Below are positions 1-12,200 of a stretch of DNA of 64,000 nucleotides, in pieces. The translations under genes were made by a program, and so were the position numbers. Each line of letters begins with the position of its first letter. Position 1 is the stretch's first letter. The stretch covers positions 55,495,293 through 55,559,292 of the forward strand of contig OZ024927.1 of NCBI GenBank assembly GCA_964017235.1, in the 5' to 3' direction. The notes below the pieces were generated by a model. That model saw only the letters and a list, made by a program, of their open reading frames with translations, was not told the DNA's origin and did not search any database. The stretch is from Sabellastarte sp. h YS-2021 (taxonomy: Eukaryota > Annelida > Polychaeta > Sabellida > Sabellidae).

Positions 1-806
1 AATTTGCTTTGTTAAGGCTGATCCAAAAATAGGTGAATAACATAAATATTATTTAAAGAGATACTCCAAATGCAATAGTTTTCAAGTTCTAACTGATTTA
101 CTGAACGCTAATACCCTCAAATTAGTGATTATTCAGCTATGCAATGAGCTACAGGTCTGAAATTTTACTTTGTTATAGCTGACCCAAAAGTAGCTGAACA
201 TATTTATACGAAATTCTCTAAATGCAAGTTTTCAAGTTACAAGTGATTTTACTCATGATGGAAGTTATTGAAAAGTCAAAAAGTAGCTATTAGTATCTTA
301 GCTATTGAGATAGACACAAAAGTTACTCACCATGTTGTAGCTATGGAAAAAGTAGCTGAATAACATATTTTATCAAAATGCTCTAAATGCAATACATTTC
401 AAGTTATAAGTGATTTAGTGCATGATTTCATGAATTTTAATGCATTAAAAATTATATAAAAAATTTATAAAAAAATAATTAAAAAAGATCGAGGTCGGAT
501 ACTCACACAAGAGAATCTACTTGTGGCCTAGTACATATGTACAACATATGAGAGAAATCCCAGCAATAGTCAATGAGAAAATTGTAATGAAGTGTTGAAA
601 TTTTTACACTAAGGGTGGGGGGGTACTTCACTTATAATACAGTAGCTCTAGCAAACAGACGAACAAACAGATTTGCATGCCTTGAACAGTTTTTCATCCT
701 AGATAGATAAGCTATCTTTAAAAAAAAACAGCATGTCTCTGGACCTTGTAGTTTCAGAGAAGAAGTCGCTCACGCGTACATACACGCCGTAGAGTGACGA
801 CATAAA
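1..806 (+). repeat. 155-bp-unit array element, right part (copy F1)
   Basis: The first ~420 bases hold about three degenerate copies of a ~155-bp unit (key words: ctatgttatagctgaccc, tcaagttacaa, ctatgcaatgagctacaggt). They run into an end module with the same order of words as the copies ending at 17972 and 50700: a tgatttagtgcatgattt stretch, an A/T-rich spacer, a segment beginning gatccaggt-like, and finally cgccgtagagtgacgacata at about 806. The left end is outside the window. No coding potential was seen. The element class is not assigned. Confidence 0.7.
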
Positions 807-2728
807 AACAAGAAAATAAGTGAGGTTGCACTTAAAAAATAAAAAAGAGAAATGATTAATTCTGACTTTTATTGGCTAATGCTTTGGCTGCACTACAAAC
901 TGCAGTCCATGTTTCCAGTTTGCTTCCAAAGTTTGCAGCACTACAGACCCATCAGTCCAACATACATTTGGCATAAATATGAACAAAAAGAAAACCACTT
1001 GAAGCAAAGATGATTCTGTATTACCATAGAACACGATTTGCAAATGACATAATTACTTGCAGATCGTTATTTGACTGAGGATTTTCTCACAAATTGGCAT
1101 AGTAAACAAGACATTTTGTGTTATTTTGTGGTTACACTGTCATTGACCTGACAATGAGAACTCATTTGCATGAACTGCTTCAGATAAACATGATAAATAG
1201 CCAATAATAAATATTTACAGTGATCTGAGTAACAAATGAAATGCACAGAATTTGCACAGTCAGACACACGTGCAAAGCAAAAACAATCCTCATTATATTT
1301 GAAATATATACAAAAGGACATAATAAAGTTATTCATTTGACTTCCAATTGAATTACACTAACATGAAACACAAAAAGAACAGACAACATAAAGGAGATAG
1401 ATAAATGGAGTGTATTAATATAACAATGCTACAATGGTAATTCTATCTCATTTCAAAGGAAATTTGATAGGAGACCAATATTCATATAGTACAAGTATGC
1501 ATACCACTATCCTCAAGTATATCAGTTCTGTTAACACCTGAGCTTCCGGGGATTCCCCTTTAGCTCAGCTAGTTGAAGAGCTAGACTTGTGTTTATTTCT
1601 GTGTGTAATCCAAAGGCTGTGACATCGAGACAAAGCAGAACCAATCAATAATTTCTCTCTATATAGTATACTATGTAACTGGGTTCAAAAGGACAAATTG
1701 TTGCTGCTGAAAACACACGACTATCATTTCCAAAAGGTTATCTTCACATTTTTATGGGGATGGAAAATATAAATTTTACAAAGGTGTATAACTATAATAA
1801 CCATAGATATGCCAATTAGAACTGATAAAAGGCCAAATATGAGATTTGTGTTTCTGCAACACTAGCAGTAATAGTGAGATATTATTTTTAATGTGTCATG
1901 CCCGCATGCACACATACAAAGGATCCACTTAACAATCTCTCTGGTTATTTCATGTTGTTAGGAGACAAAATTCATATCTTAATTGGCATAATATTATGGA
2001 TGAGAAAGGAATTCTGGTGTCACTGCATTGAGACCACTTTACTGAAATTCCAAAACAACTTTTAACTGGCATATTAACTGTCAGTACATAAAATTGTGGA
2101 ATAAATCTAATTTATGTCCTTTATTTTTCCACACTTAAAGGTTCCACAGCAATTCTCATGTTTATGTTAGTAACTCCTCTTTCTGTTATTGGTTTACTCT
2201 ATTGGGACAACATGAAAACAAGGTTTTCCATTGGCAGGATATTGATATGAAAACCATACTATCATCCTTTCCCAAATTCACATAATAAACATATTGTTAG
2301 TATTGTTACAGTGTAAACCAGTACAGTATGACGAGTTATGTGACAAGTATCTCACATTTACAGGTGTTGTTCAACAAAAATGGTAAAATACAGATTAACA
2401 CTGCTGTTAATATTAAAACATCAACCATACAGAACAAAACACTTGGTGACAGAAATAGTGTAAGAATGTTAGAGAGATCATAAACCCTGTTACACAAGCG
2501 ACAAAATGTATGGTTTTGGATTCACAGTAGGTTCCAAATATCACATGTATTTTTCAGGATTTTCTTAACCAGTTAATAACATGCTCAAATTACAGCCAAA
2601 TTTGGTATTAATATTTAGATTTTACAAAAACAACTCTTTCACTGAATACTTGTTTTCTATATTCTATTAATGTGTGGTTGGATAATTTACCAGCCAGTAA
2701 TTATTAGTAGTAATTGTTGTGGCACTTT
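807..2728. other. no gene seen; possible distal 3' flank of UBE2A
   Basis: This is AT-rich single-copy-looking sequence with no conserved protein stretch on either strand. A tRNA-like box A (tagctcagctagttgaagagc) lies at about 1561, and a weak box-B-like gacatcgagac about 60 bases later, so a decayed tRNA-derived SINE is possible. Part of the interval may be UBE2A 3' flank. Confidence 0.4.
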
Positions 2729-2734
2729 TTATTA
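2729..2734 (-). terminator. candidate poly(A) signal for the distal UBE2A isoform
   Basis: The first AATAAA on the minus strand downstream of the distal stop codon, about 365 nt past it. Hexamers of this kind are frequent in AT-rich DNA, so this is position-based inference only. Confidence 0.3.
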
Positions 2735-3097
2735 CAATATGGTATGTCCTAATTATACACACAGTGTTATTTTCTTACTTGGACAAAATTAGCACCAAAT
2801 AAAATTATATATTCATAATGCGCAGAGCTGCTGTGAATACATGGAATGTTACATAGTCAACAAATTCTCCAACCACCCAAATAACTGTTTTGTAATTCCC
2901 AGTTTCTTCTCTGTTATTATGTTTGACCGTGTATGGGGACCCTACACTGGAAATAAAACTGAATGATAAATTTCTAGTCCATGATTGGCCAACATGTTGC
3001 ATCAAAAGTAATGTCTCCAAATATATCATGGTCTATATATAAATCTAAATATCATAAAGTTCTAAAGATTGTGACATCAGTCTGTGGGCTTTACAAG

Positions 3098-3226
3098 TCA
3101 TATGTTCATCCAACTTTGTTCAACTACCACTTGTACTTTCTTTTCATATTCCCTGCGATTCTCCCGATAGAGCTGTGCAGCGAGACTATTGGCTGGGCTG
3201 TTTGGGTTGGGCTCATCTAACAGGGA
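3098..3226 (-). CDS. UBE2A: UBE2A distal alternative terminal exon (canonical C-terminus)
   Basis: The exon follows an acceptor reading tatattttcag and encodes 42 residues, [13 protein letters not shown] to EQSWMNI, ending in TGA. This is the normal C-terminal helix pair of animal RAD6 proteins (human has [19 protein letters not shown]). It joins exon 4 in the same phase as the proximal terminal exon. Joined to the four shared exons it gives 152 residues, the same as human UBE2A. It shares about 29 of 42 residues with the exon at 5211-5381, so the two look like an old tandem duplication. Both are intact, so neither looks like a pseudo-exon. Confidence 0.93.
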   Translation of the reverse strand, partial: SLLDEPNPNSPANSLAAQLYRENRREYEKKVQVVVEQSWMNI

Positions 3227-6200
3227 CTGAAAATATACAGGAGAGTAGGGAGTCTTTAATATTCATTGGTGTCATTGTTACAGATCGTAAAAAGTCCTGT
3301 ACACGGATGTGGGCAAGAATGAAGGATATCTTCTATTTCAGATTTTGTTTTGGTGGTACATCCATCGGGAAGTTAATGAGCCCCAATTTACACATTGTGT
3401 ACTCCACTACAAAAAGTAAATGATTATATGGCAGTAAAATAAGATTATTTCTGGCAACAGGTTTTAAATATTTCATATGGTGGTAGTTGTTTCAACTTAA
3501 AGTGAACATTATAACACTAGTATTTGTTTGTTAACAGCAGGTCAATACTTTAAGTTTGGTTCTTAATTTGTCTGACTTGGAGCTATTCTTTACCCTTGGA
3601 CGAAAACGATATCTTGAAAACCAACAACCCGAGTACATTTTATTTTGGTGGGTTTTTTTTTCTGAAATGTCTACTCATCTCTTGTGTAACTTAGGTTTCT
3701 GATCCAAAGTGTTTCATTGGGTTTTATTGTAGAGGAAAAATCACACAAAAACAACGCACAACAATGCAACTTTAACTGTCACTTTATCACATCATTAACA
3801 TAAAAGAAAATGGCTAATTTAAATTCTGATTAGAATTTTACTGTTTAGGTTACATTCCCTCTTTATATCGCACACCATGCAATCACACACAAACACACAG
3901 AAAAAATATCACAATGGTTTCACAAAGCAAAACATTCACTAGAATCATTGTACTAACATCAATGTGTTTACTGCTTCACTTGAGTAATATTCAAACACAC
4001 TTGAGAACCCCATCAATATTCAAGGAAAAAGACAAATAACGGCTTAAAAGTAACACTTTATTTCAATGATAAAATTTTGAGAACTAGTGCTGTGACTCTG
4101 CTTATATGAAAGGCTTACCCAACATAGTTTTCATGACTTTGTATTAAATGGTAGAATATGGATGTTTTGTTCTCTTAATTTTTCTCTTTTTTTTTCTTTC
4201 ATCAAAATACCGCTTGTTAATGACAAGAGCAAAATGAAATAGAAAATACTATACTAGAATCCTATACAAGCACAATTTGATTATTTAAATGTAAGTTTGT
4301 TTAAAACAGTGATAAATACGAACAATAAATATTATAATTCCTAATGCAATGGATATTAATGGGGATTTGTAATGTATGAGATGAAGCAATTTGAGTTAAC
4401 CCAAGATGTAGGTTAGAAAAAATATTTAAAACATTCACATACGGACAGGATCAAATGTTTTTAATCCTGGCTCTATTTATTGGTAATTTGGTATTGCTTA
4501 TTTTTCTGCGAGTATATACTTTGCATAAGAGTGTGCTTACAACAAAGAATTTGTTCGGAGATTAGAATAAAAAAGATATGACATCTTGACATCAACTGAT
4601 GTGAGTGACTGTTGTTTTGCGATTCTTATATGCTGACTTAATCGAGAGGATACTTTAATCCTGACAACACAACCTTTAAACATTTGACCAGCATAGTTTG
4701 CACTGCAAGGTTAACAGTCTCAGAATCACAATAAATCATTTTGCCTGACATTAAGAAAATTTACACAAATTTGTAGTAACATTACTTTAACATGAAATCA
4801 AGTACCCTCCAAATAGCCTTACTAGTACAAACCGTGCAAATATGATCATTGTAAAGTGCATTTCTGAACAAATAAGTATAAGATCATTGGGGTAGCATCA
4901 CAGAGAGGCATGTGAAATCCTGATCACTAATCCATAGATATACATATATGTATATCATTCCAGTCCGCTGCCACAGAAATTTTCCTAAATAGTACCATCT
5001 GATGACATAACATCTCTAGGTTTACACAGCTGTGTGAATTGATTTGGCAGTACACTATGCATTTGTGAAAAAAAAAATATATATATATAAAGGGTGTGAT
5101 GAATAATTAATGACTACGGTTGCAGTACACATATGTAACTCTATGTATATATTTCCAATTTTCCATACAGTAAATTCTCTAAGATATTAAGTAAAGTATT
5201 CGGCAGTTCGCTATTTGTCATCATCTTTTGCTGCGCCTTCAAGTTCATCATCACTTTCACCTTTCCAACTTTCTTGCACAATAGCGGCTACTTTTTTCTC
5301 ATATTCTCTTCTGTTTTCCCTATATTTCTGGGCAGCCTCATTATTAGCAGGCGAGTTAGGATTAGGATCGTGTAAGAGTGACTGGAACAAGATATTTTCA
5401 CACACTGGGTTATGTAATTACACAATATATATGCAGTAGTAGTGTTTTGTTTTACTAAATATCAGGAAGAGACGGTTAACATTAATTTAAAGCTATAATA
5501 GGAAAGAATATACTGGACATATTTCAAAAGTATCAATACATTTCAACCTCTGTTATCCAACGTATCATTCAAATATTCAATTTTATCACCTCATTTCTAC
5601 TCTCCCTAAATTTTATTTCACTATTGTTCAAACGACCTAATCCAATTTACACCTCTTCTATAATGCAACCCAAATCTAGCTCCAACTGGACTTTCTACAT
5701 TGGAATTTTAACTTATACTAGATTGGACTTTTTACCATAACATACATGTACAGTTTCCAAGGTTTTAAAAATCACTTTTTAAACCTCACCTGAATTGAAG
5801 TTAATATTGCAGATACATCATAGGTTGGACTCCATCTGTTTTGCAAAATATCTAAGCAAATACTACCGTCAGCATACACTGAAAGCAAGAAAACAATATG
5901 AAAACACTTTATCAGGACTTAGATAAATCTCCTCTACGACTTTCTTTGAGACTGATACTTTAAGTTGATATAATCTCACAACCACACTACAAAAAAGTAC
6001 TGTTACACAGCAATTTTTCAATCATTTTTGTTTTAAATTATATTTTGATGAGGCAGTGTTAAATTCTATTCCACTCAAGACAAATAGTGATGCTTACCAT
6101 TAGGATGAAACATCTTGGATATAAATCTAACTGTTGGTGGTTTATTAGGATATTCTTCTGTGAATTCCATAGTGAGTTTAAAAGTACCATCTTCAAATGG

Positions 6201-9200
6201 AGTGTCATGGGGCCTGTGGAAAAACATAATGTTTAGAAAGACATGAAAAGGTACATTTGTCAATTAAGACCAACCAACAATCAACAAACAAGATAAAATC
6301 AGATACAGTTTATATTTATCATACCTTCTAAAGTTCTGCATCCTGGGACATAGACTGCTAAAAAAAATAGCATCAGAGATGCCTGTACCCCACAGCCTGG
6401 CGTAGTGAAACAGTACACAGATGGGATACTTTTAGAGCAGTGTCATTGTCCAAATAATATTTAAGTAGAGAAAATTGGAAAATTTAATAGTAATTTAAAT
6501 TTTTATTAGAAATACTTACCATTTCCTAACAGTAGCTATTTGTTGGAGCCATCCAACCCAATGGCCAACGCAGAGATGCGATTTTTTAAGGTTATATAAC
6601 AACCTTAATCAAGCCATTGGGTTACAGTAGTCCGTCCTCCCGCCAATTAGGTCACATGACCACATTGTTTACTTCATTATTTTTGTTGCAAGTAAAAGAA
6701 TGACTTGCGGGGAGGCGGGAGGGAAATATGAGTGTTAGGAAATGGTAAGTATTTCTAATAAAAATTTAAATTACTATTAAATTTTCCAATTTTATAGCGA
6801 AATACCCTTACCATTTCCTAACAGTAGCTGAATTCAGCCTTGTAGGATGGAGGGAATTCTTTTAAGAAAAACCACTACCCAACCTACAACTAAACAACAT
6901 GAGAACTTCACAATGGAATTTACAGGCATTAATAACATATAAACTTCCAACAATCACAACATACAACTCCCAAAAAACTGAAAGTATGTAGTTGTAGTTC
7001 TCACAACTGCTGACAATGTTGGTGTTGCAAAAGGATGTCCTACATAGATATCCCATCTACATTGTAACATCCGACCTCAAGACAAGGTCAAACCAACCAG
7101 AAAGTGTCACCAGCATAATGCCTAATCCTTCCCAAGAAAGATTTAGGCAACATTAATACCTACTGCAATACAATATCCAGAGACTGAAGATATCATATTA
7201 TGAAGTAACAAACTATAACTGCAACCGTAGGACCCAATTTCAAATCTGACCCTAAGACAACAGAGGTTTTTCAGACAGAAATTGGTGAAAACTAAAAATG
7301 CAATCAAAACATACATCAATAGCTTCTGTGACTCAATCTTGACTCAATCAAGATAAAATAGCTGCCAAGAGATAAGTCTGTAAGAAAACTTTCAATGGCA
7401 GTAAAAACAAAAGATTTGTCCCATCCCAAACCTTTTGATCACCAAACCCCTAACAAGAACAGAGAGACCCATATTGAGTTGAACTGTTGTCCCAAGAGGC
7501 TAAAAGCTGGCATGACCACAAGCTTAATTGCAGTAGACCCATCCAAAGCCAACTGGTTCTGGCAATTGAAGGGACCAGAGTTACTTGTGACTCATTCTCC
7601 TTAACTAAAGGAAGAATATGTCCAAGCATTAATGTCATTCCTTTATCATGATTCTGTAATCCACAGAGACAAAGATCACTGACTCAATTGCAGTAATCGC
7701 AGTAGGCCCATCTGAAGCCAACTGGTTCATGACCAAAAGGCAGTTAATGGGCCAAAGTTACCTGTGACCAATCCTCCCTATAACTAAGGGGAGGGTACAC
7801 TACTTTACCTGAAGTCAAAACCAAAGACCATCTTGAAAGGTAATAACTTCAAGAAATCCTTCCTCACAAGCTCAAAGGTTGTTTGATAAGACCATGAAGG
7901 ACCAATGACAAAATCCAAAACTATTTGTTTGTCTCTTACTAAAAGTTGCCAATCTATTATTTATCTCAACTTTTAGATACTTCTTGACCCTTTAGGCCTT
8001 TAGGTATGTCTCCTTGAACTAGTATTTCAGGAAATTTGCTAATGTGGAATAGTGGGGTCTGAGATGTATATACGACTCTCTACACCCCACTGCCCAGAAA
8101 ACAACCATTGATTCTCAGATTCTCCTAGAGGAGTGCTCCTTCATGATTCACCACTTCCTCTGGAAATCTTCCATAATATTCATGCCTGACTTCAGATGCC
8201 AAACATGAAGATTCAAATGAAGTCTATTACTAAATGGTTGAGTCAATAGATTCACCCATTTAGAAGGGGTTTTGTGGACAGATCCACCAGACCCAAAACC
8301 AAAACATCCCTGGCCACCCTGGTACAATATGATGATTCTATACCTGTAGGTGGTCATATGTTGAATCACATGAGGGATGAGGGCCACTGGACATAACTGA
8401 CCAGACCCTCCCCAAAGACATTCCATGCATCTGTTCCTCAAGCCCGACTGTCTGGGACATGAGACATGAGGACCAAGACCCTGGGCAAAATACACGTCTG
8501 TCCAGACTATCACAAGAGGTGTTCAAGCACCTTTTTCCCAAGCCTGACAGCAGACCTACCTAGGAAACTTGTGAGTCATCTTGTTGCAAACACATCAACC
8601 ACTGATTGATGACAGCAATGTCTAATTTGATTGAAAAACCTGGCGATTCATAACCGCTTTGGTCTTTTTTACTTTTATCTTCCTCGACAAGGAATCTGCC
8701 AGAACATGTAGATTCCCTGGAATGAATTTCCCTGAATCTGAATCATTCTGGCATTGGACTAACCCATGACTCTACAGATTAAGGTACAAATTCCCTGAGT
8801 GGATGCCTCCCTGGCTGTTCATATAGGCAACCACTAAAGAATTGTCTGTGAAAATCAACTGATTTCAACTCAAAACTGATTTCTGAATCATTTAAAGCTA
8901 ACAACATTGCTTTCAGGTGTATAATGTTATGTTATGAGGAGTCTTGACTCTTCCTGATGCCACAGACCAATGGCTGTGGATGACTCGAGAGAGCACCCCA
9001 ACCCATTAGGGAAGCTTCTGTGAACGGAGAGAAACTGTGCTCCTGAAGGAGTGGTGAATCCTCCTTCAAAATTAAACTATTGGTCCACCACTGAAGATGA
9101 TCCCTGAACCAAAAAACCCAAGAATGGGATATCCAGAGACTGAAGATATCAGCAGTGTTTCCAGATACCATTGGAGTGCCTTCATGTTCAGATAACCCGA

Positions 9201-12200
9201 TGGTATGGTATTCTCCATTGAAGCCATGCTTTCAAAGTGACATGAGCTTCCCTGGAGATAAATGAGAAGCTTCCAACATGGTAACTGTCCTTGCAAGAAG
9301 ACAATTCGATTACTGGAGTTGGAAACAAATCTGATTTTTAGAAATTGTGATCCAACCCAGGCTTTCGATAAGATGCACCAACCAGTAGGTGTTTTCTTGG
9401 CATTGCTGTCTTGAGTTTGTTTTCATTAGCCAACTGTCTATATACTGGCGAATACTGAAGCCTTCTGTAAGCCATCAGCTTCAACCCTTCTGCTACCTAG
9501 TGAACTCGAGAACAAACTGTAGCAATACTGAAGGGTAAGGCAGTGAACTGGTAGAATTTGTAGCCTCCAATGAAATGAAGTTACGGTTATTAGCCGAGTC
9601 TGTGATGAATGTGTACCCATAAGGTTGAGTGACGTCATCCACTCACCTTGTATAGACGAATTGCAAATATTAAACAATTCCATATTAAGTAAAGTACATG
9701 CAAGCTCGTTTACCTGACCTTAACAATTACTGGCTGCCATTTCCCTTGCTTGTCACAAGAAGAAACTGTAAAACTCAAGCGATGTGACACTGGTGACTGG
9801 TGTTATCGCCCTTTTGTCGATCATTTCATAAACAGCCTTTATCAACACTGCTGTTTTCTCGGGATTTTTTTTTTTTTTTTTTTTAACTTCTGCCAACCTC
9901 ACTTGTAAAAGGTCTGGCTGAACATTCTCCTTTTCCAAGACTTGTATACTACCAACAATTGGGCAAAGGTTCCATGAAACCACAGGAAGCCAACTATCAT
10001 CCCTGCTTCCATAGGCCTGTAACAGTACATCCTCACCCCTTTTAACTGAGGAGTAGGAGGCACTTGTAACTCTATTCCAGGGTAACTGTCATGGTAAGGA
10101 CAAAAATCCCCTCTGAGGCCTGGTGTTCCTTATTAGTCAAGACTAGGAGCCTGCTCACTTCTAGACTTATTCATCATCCTTACTTCCATGAAAACACTAG
10201 ATGAAAATGCTCTGAACATCTGATAAGTCCAGCAAGAGAACCTCATTAGGAGAGAAAAATGCATTGAATGTTGCTAAAGGCATTCTAGGCTACATCCCTC
10301 CTTTTGAGTCACATGTTCTTAGACATGGTCAAACTCAGAAGATTTGAACACACACTAGTCGACTATGGACAGGAAATGCAAACACATTGCACACTGTCCA
10401 AGGCATTATTGAAGTCTATAGTATATCATGCTGATCTCTTAGATCCTATAAATTAGACCTGAACTGAGAAAGTGAGTCAAAACAGGTTTGCTCTCACCTA
10501 CAATCTCCTACAGTAAATCTCCTGCAACTAAGGAGATGACAAGAAATTGATAGAAGTAAAGAAGTCCAAGCAAAGACCTCCTGCATAACTGTTCTTTAGA
10601 AGCTCTTGAAACTATTGGGCACATTCAGAACTGGTTGTAAACCCAAGCATGTGGAGACTTCTTGATGTAGGTAAATGTGACAAAACAATGGGAGCATTCA
10701 CAGAGTCTGTGCCTGTTGAATCACTCCCTAGCCACTAATCAATTTACTGAAAATAAGTACTAGGTTCCCTGTATTCTTGAGATGAAACCCTATGCATCTC
10801 CTGACAACCTGAATTCTAAACCTTTTGAGAGGTATAGAAACCTGATTGTACTAAATTCTTGTGGAAACCATATAATCAAAAGCCTCTCCTTGTAGATATG
10901 AATGACACTCCCGGACATCTGACAACCCGAATTCTGACCTTCTGAGAGGTATAGAATACTCGATTGTACATGAATGACCTCACACAGGTATTCCCTGGTG
11001 AATGTTTTGAGTGGACCTCGACGGAAGAGTTTTCCGAAGAAGTAAACTTCCCTGCATTCAAAACTCCTCCACGATGCCGTGTCCATGGCAACGTAAATGG
11101 CTGCCTCCAAGGGAGATTCCTTCTACTGACGCGTCGACAATCTATTCGACTGGGATGTACAATGTGATCAAAAAATTGCTTTCAACGCCTGGCTATTAGA
11201 ACCCGACGTGAACAGCAATAACGGCCACTCGAATTGACATTCTCCTCCAAGATGGCGTCGTCCATATCGCTTCTGTTATTGAACAGTACATTCTTTCTAA
11301 CATGTATGCTGCAAAATTATAGCTTCCAACGTCCAGCAAACTGAACCGAACGACTGGCAAGCTATATACAGATATTATTGCATAATGACCTTCTTTATGT
11401 TGATTTATTTCCTCGAGGTTGAAAAACGATGAAACCTCGAAGTCGCCATTCAAAAGTCCTTTATTTCATAATAGAATGCATACCTTCGAAGATTTAACAA
11501 AGGTATAAGTTCTGTATGATATACATGTGAAATAAGAAGTGAGATTGACTGTAAAATCTCAAAAAAATAAATAAAACCTTGGCAAAACTTCTCCTAATTT
11601 CCAAAGACGTCCTTACTGATGATGGTCAACAAAAATAATGAAGTAAACAATGTGGTCATGTGACCTAATTGGCGGGAGGACGGACTACTGTAACCCAATG
11701 GCTTGATTAAGGTTGTTATATAACCTTAAAAAATCGCATCTCTGCGTTGGCCATTGGGTTGGATGGCTCCAACAAATAGCTACTGTTAGGAAATGGTAAG
11801 GGTATTTCGCTATAAAATAACATCTAAGAGAAATAAAATGTATGTAAAGATTAAGTATTTAAACAAGACAATTCAGTTAACTAAAAATTATGAAGCTGTA
11901 AAATTTATTAACTCGAGAATAGCTGTCAATGGAAATATCACTATTATTTAAAAGTGCATATAATAATCAGTTGCAGCAATCCATATCCTTACGGTTGCCA
12001 AGATATGCCCGGACAAGATATTATAGGTCAAGGTCAAATCAAGGCACGGTTTGAAATTAGCGCCAATCCGCCACTGACAGAAATGCTTTTGGGTTGAAAA
12101 AATTAAGACCCTGCCAGTCTCTTTGTCCTGGATGCTGTAAGATAGTTTTTATGCACATTGTGCATGGTTGAATTATGTTTTGGATGTTTTCGATATTGTT

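Larger units (their letters stand above)
6475..11816 (-). mobile_element. DIRS-type retroelement fossil (family distinct from the 37-64 kb copies)
   Basis: The outer ends are inverted copies of a block containing cttaccatttcctaacagtagc (left from about 6475, right to 11816). Near the left end, at about 6730-6835, the same end sequences recur joined in the opposite sense. This is the internal complementary region that DIRS elements place at their 3' side, so the element reads on the minus strand. RNase H-like peptide traces (WW..N, then F..FTEAS..GWGA) lie at 8900-9200 and match the better-preserved copies near 40600. It is heavily decayed with many breaks and is likely the oldest DIRS copy here. 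It sits inside G1 and inside UBE2A intron 2. Confidence 0.8.

Noticed and set aside
1555-1640. tRNA-like sequence (tagctcagctagttgaagagc)
   Set aside because: Box A is fair but box B is poor, and no cloverleaf with a proper acceptor stem can be drawn. At most a decayed tRNA-derived repeat.
3098-3226. Distal UBE2A terminal exon as a processed pseudogene or separate E2 gene
   Set aside because: It contains only the last-exon sequence, has an intact acceptor in the right phase, and no upstream E2 exons lie between it and the proximal exon. An alternative last exon is the simplest reading.
5070-5095. A-run followed by (TA)n as a possible origin or regulatory site
   Set aside because: Simple sequence of this type is common in AT-rich introns and has no supporting context.
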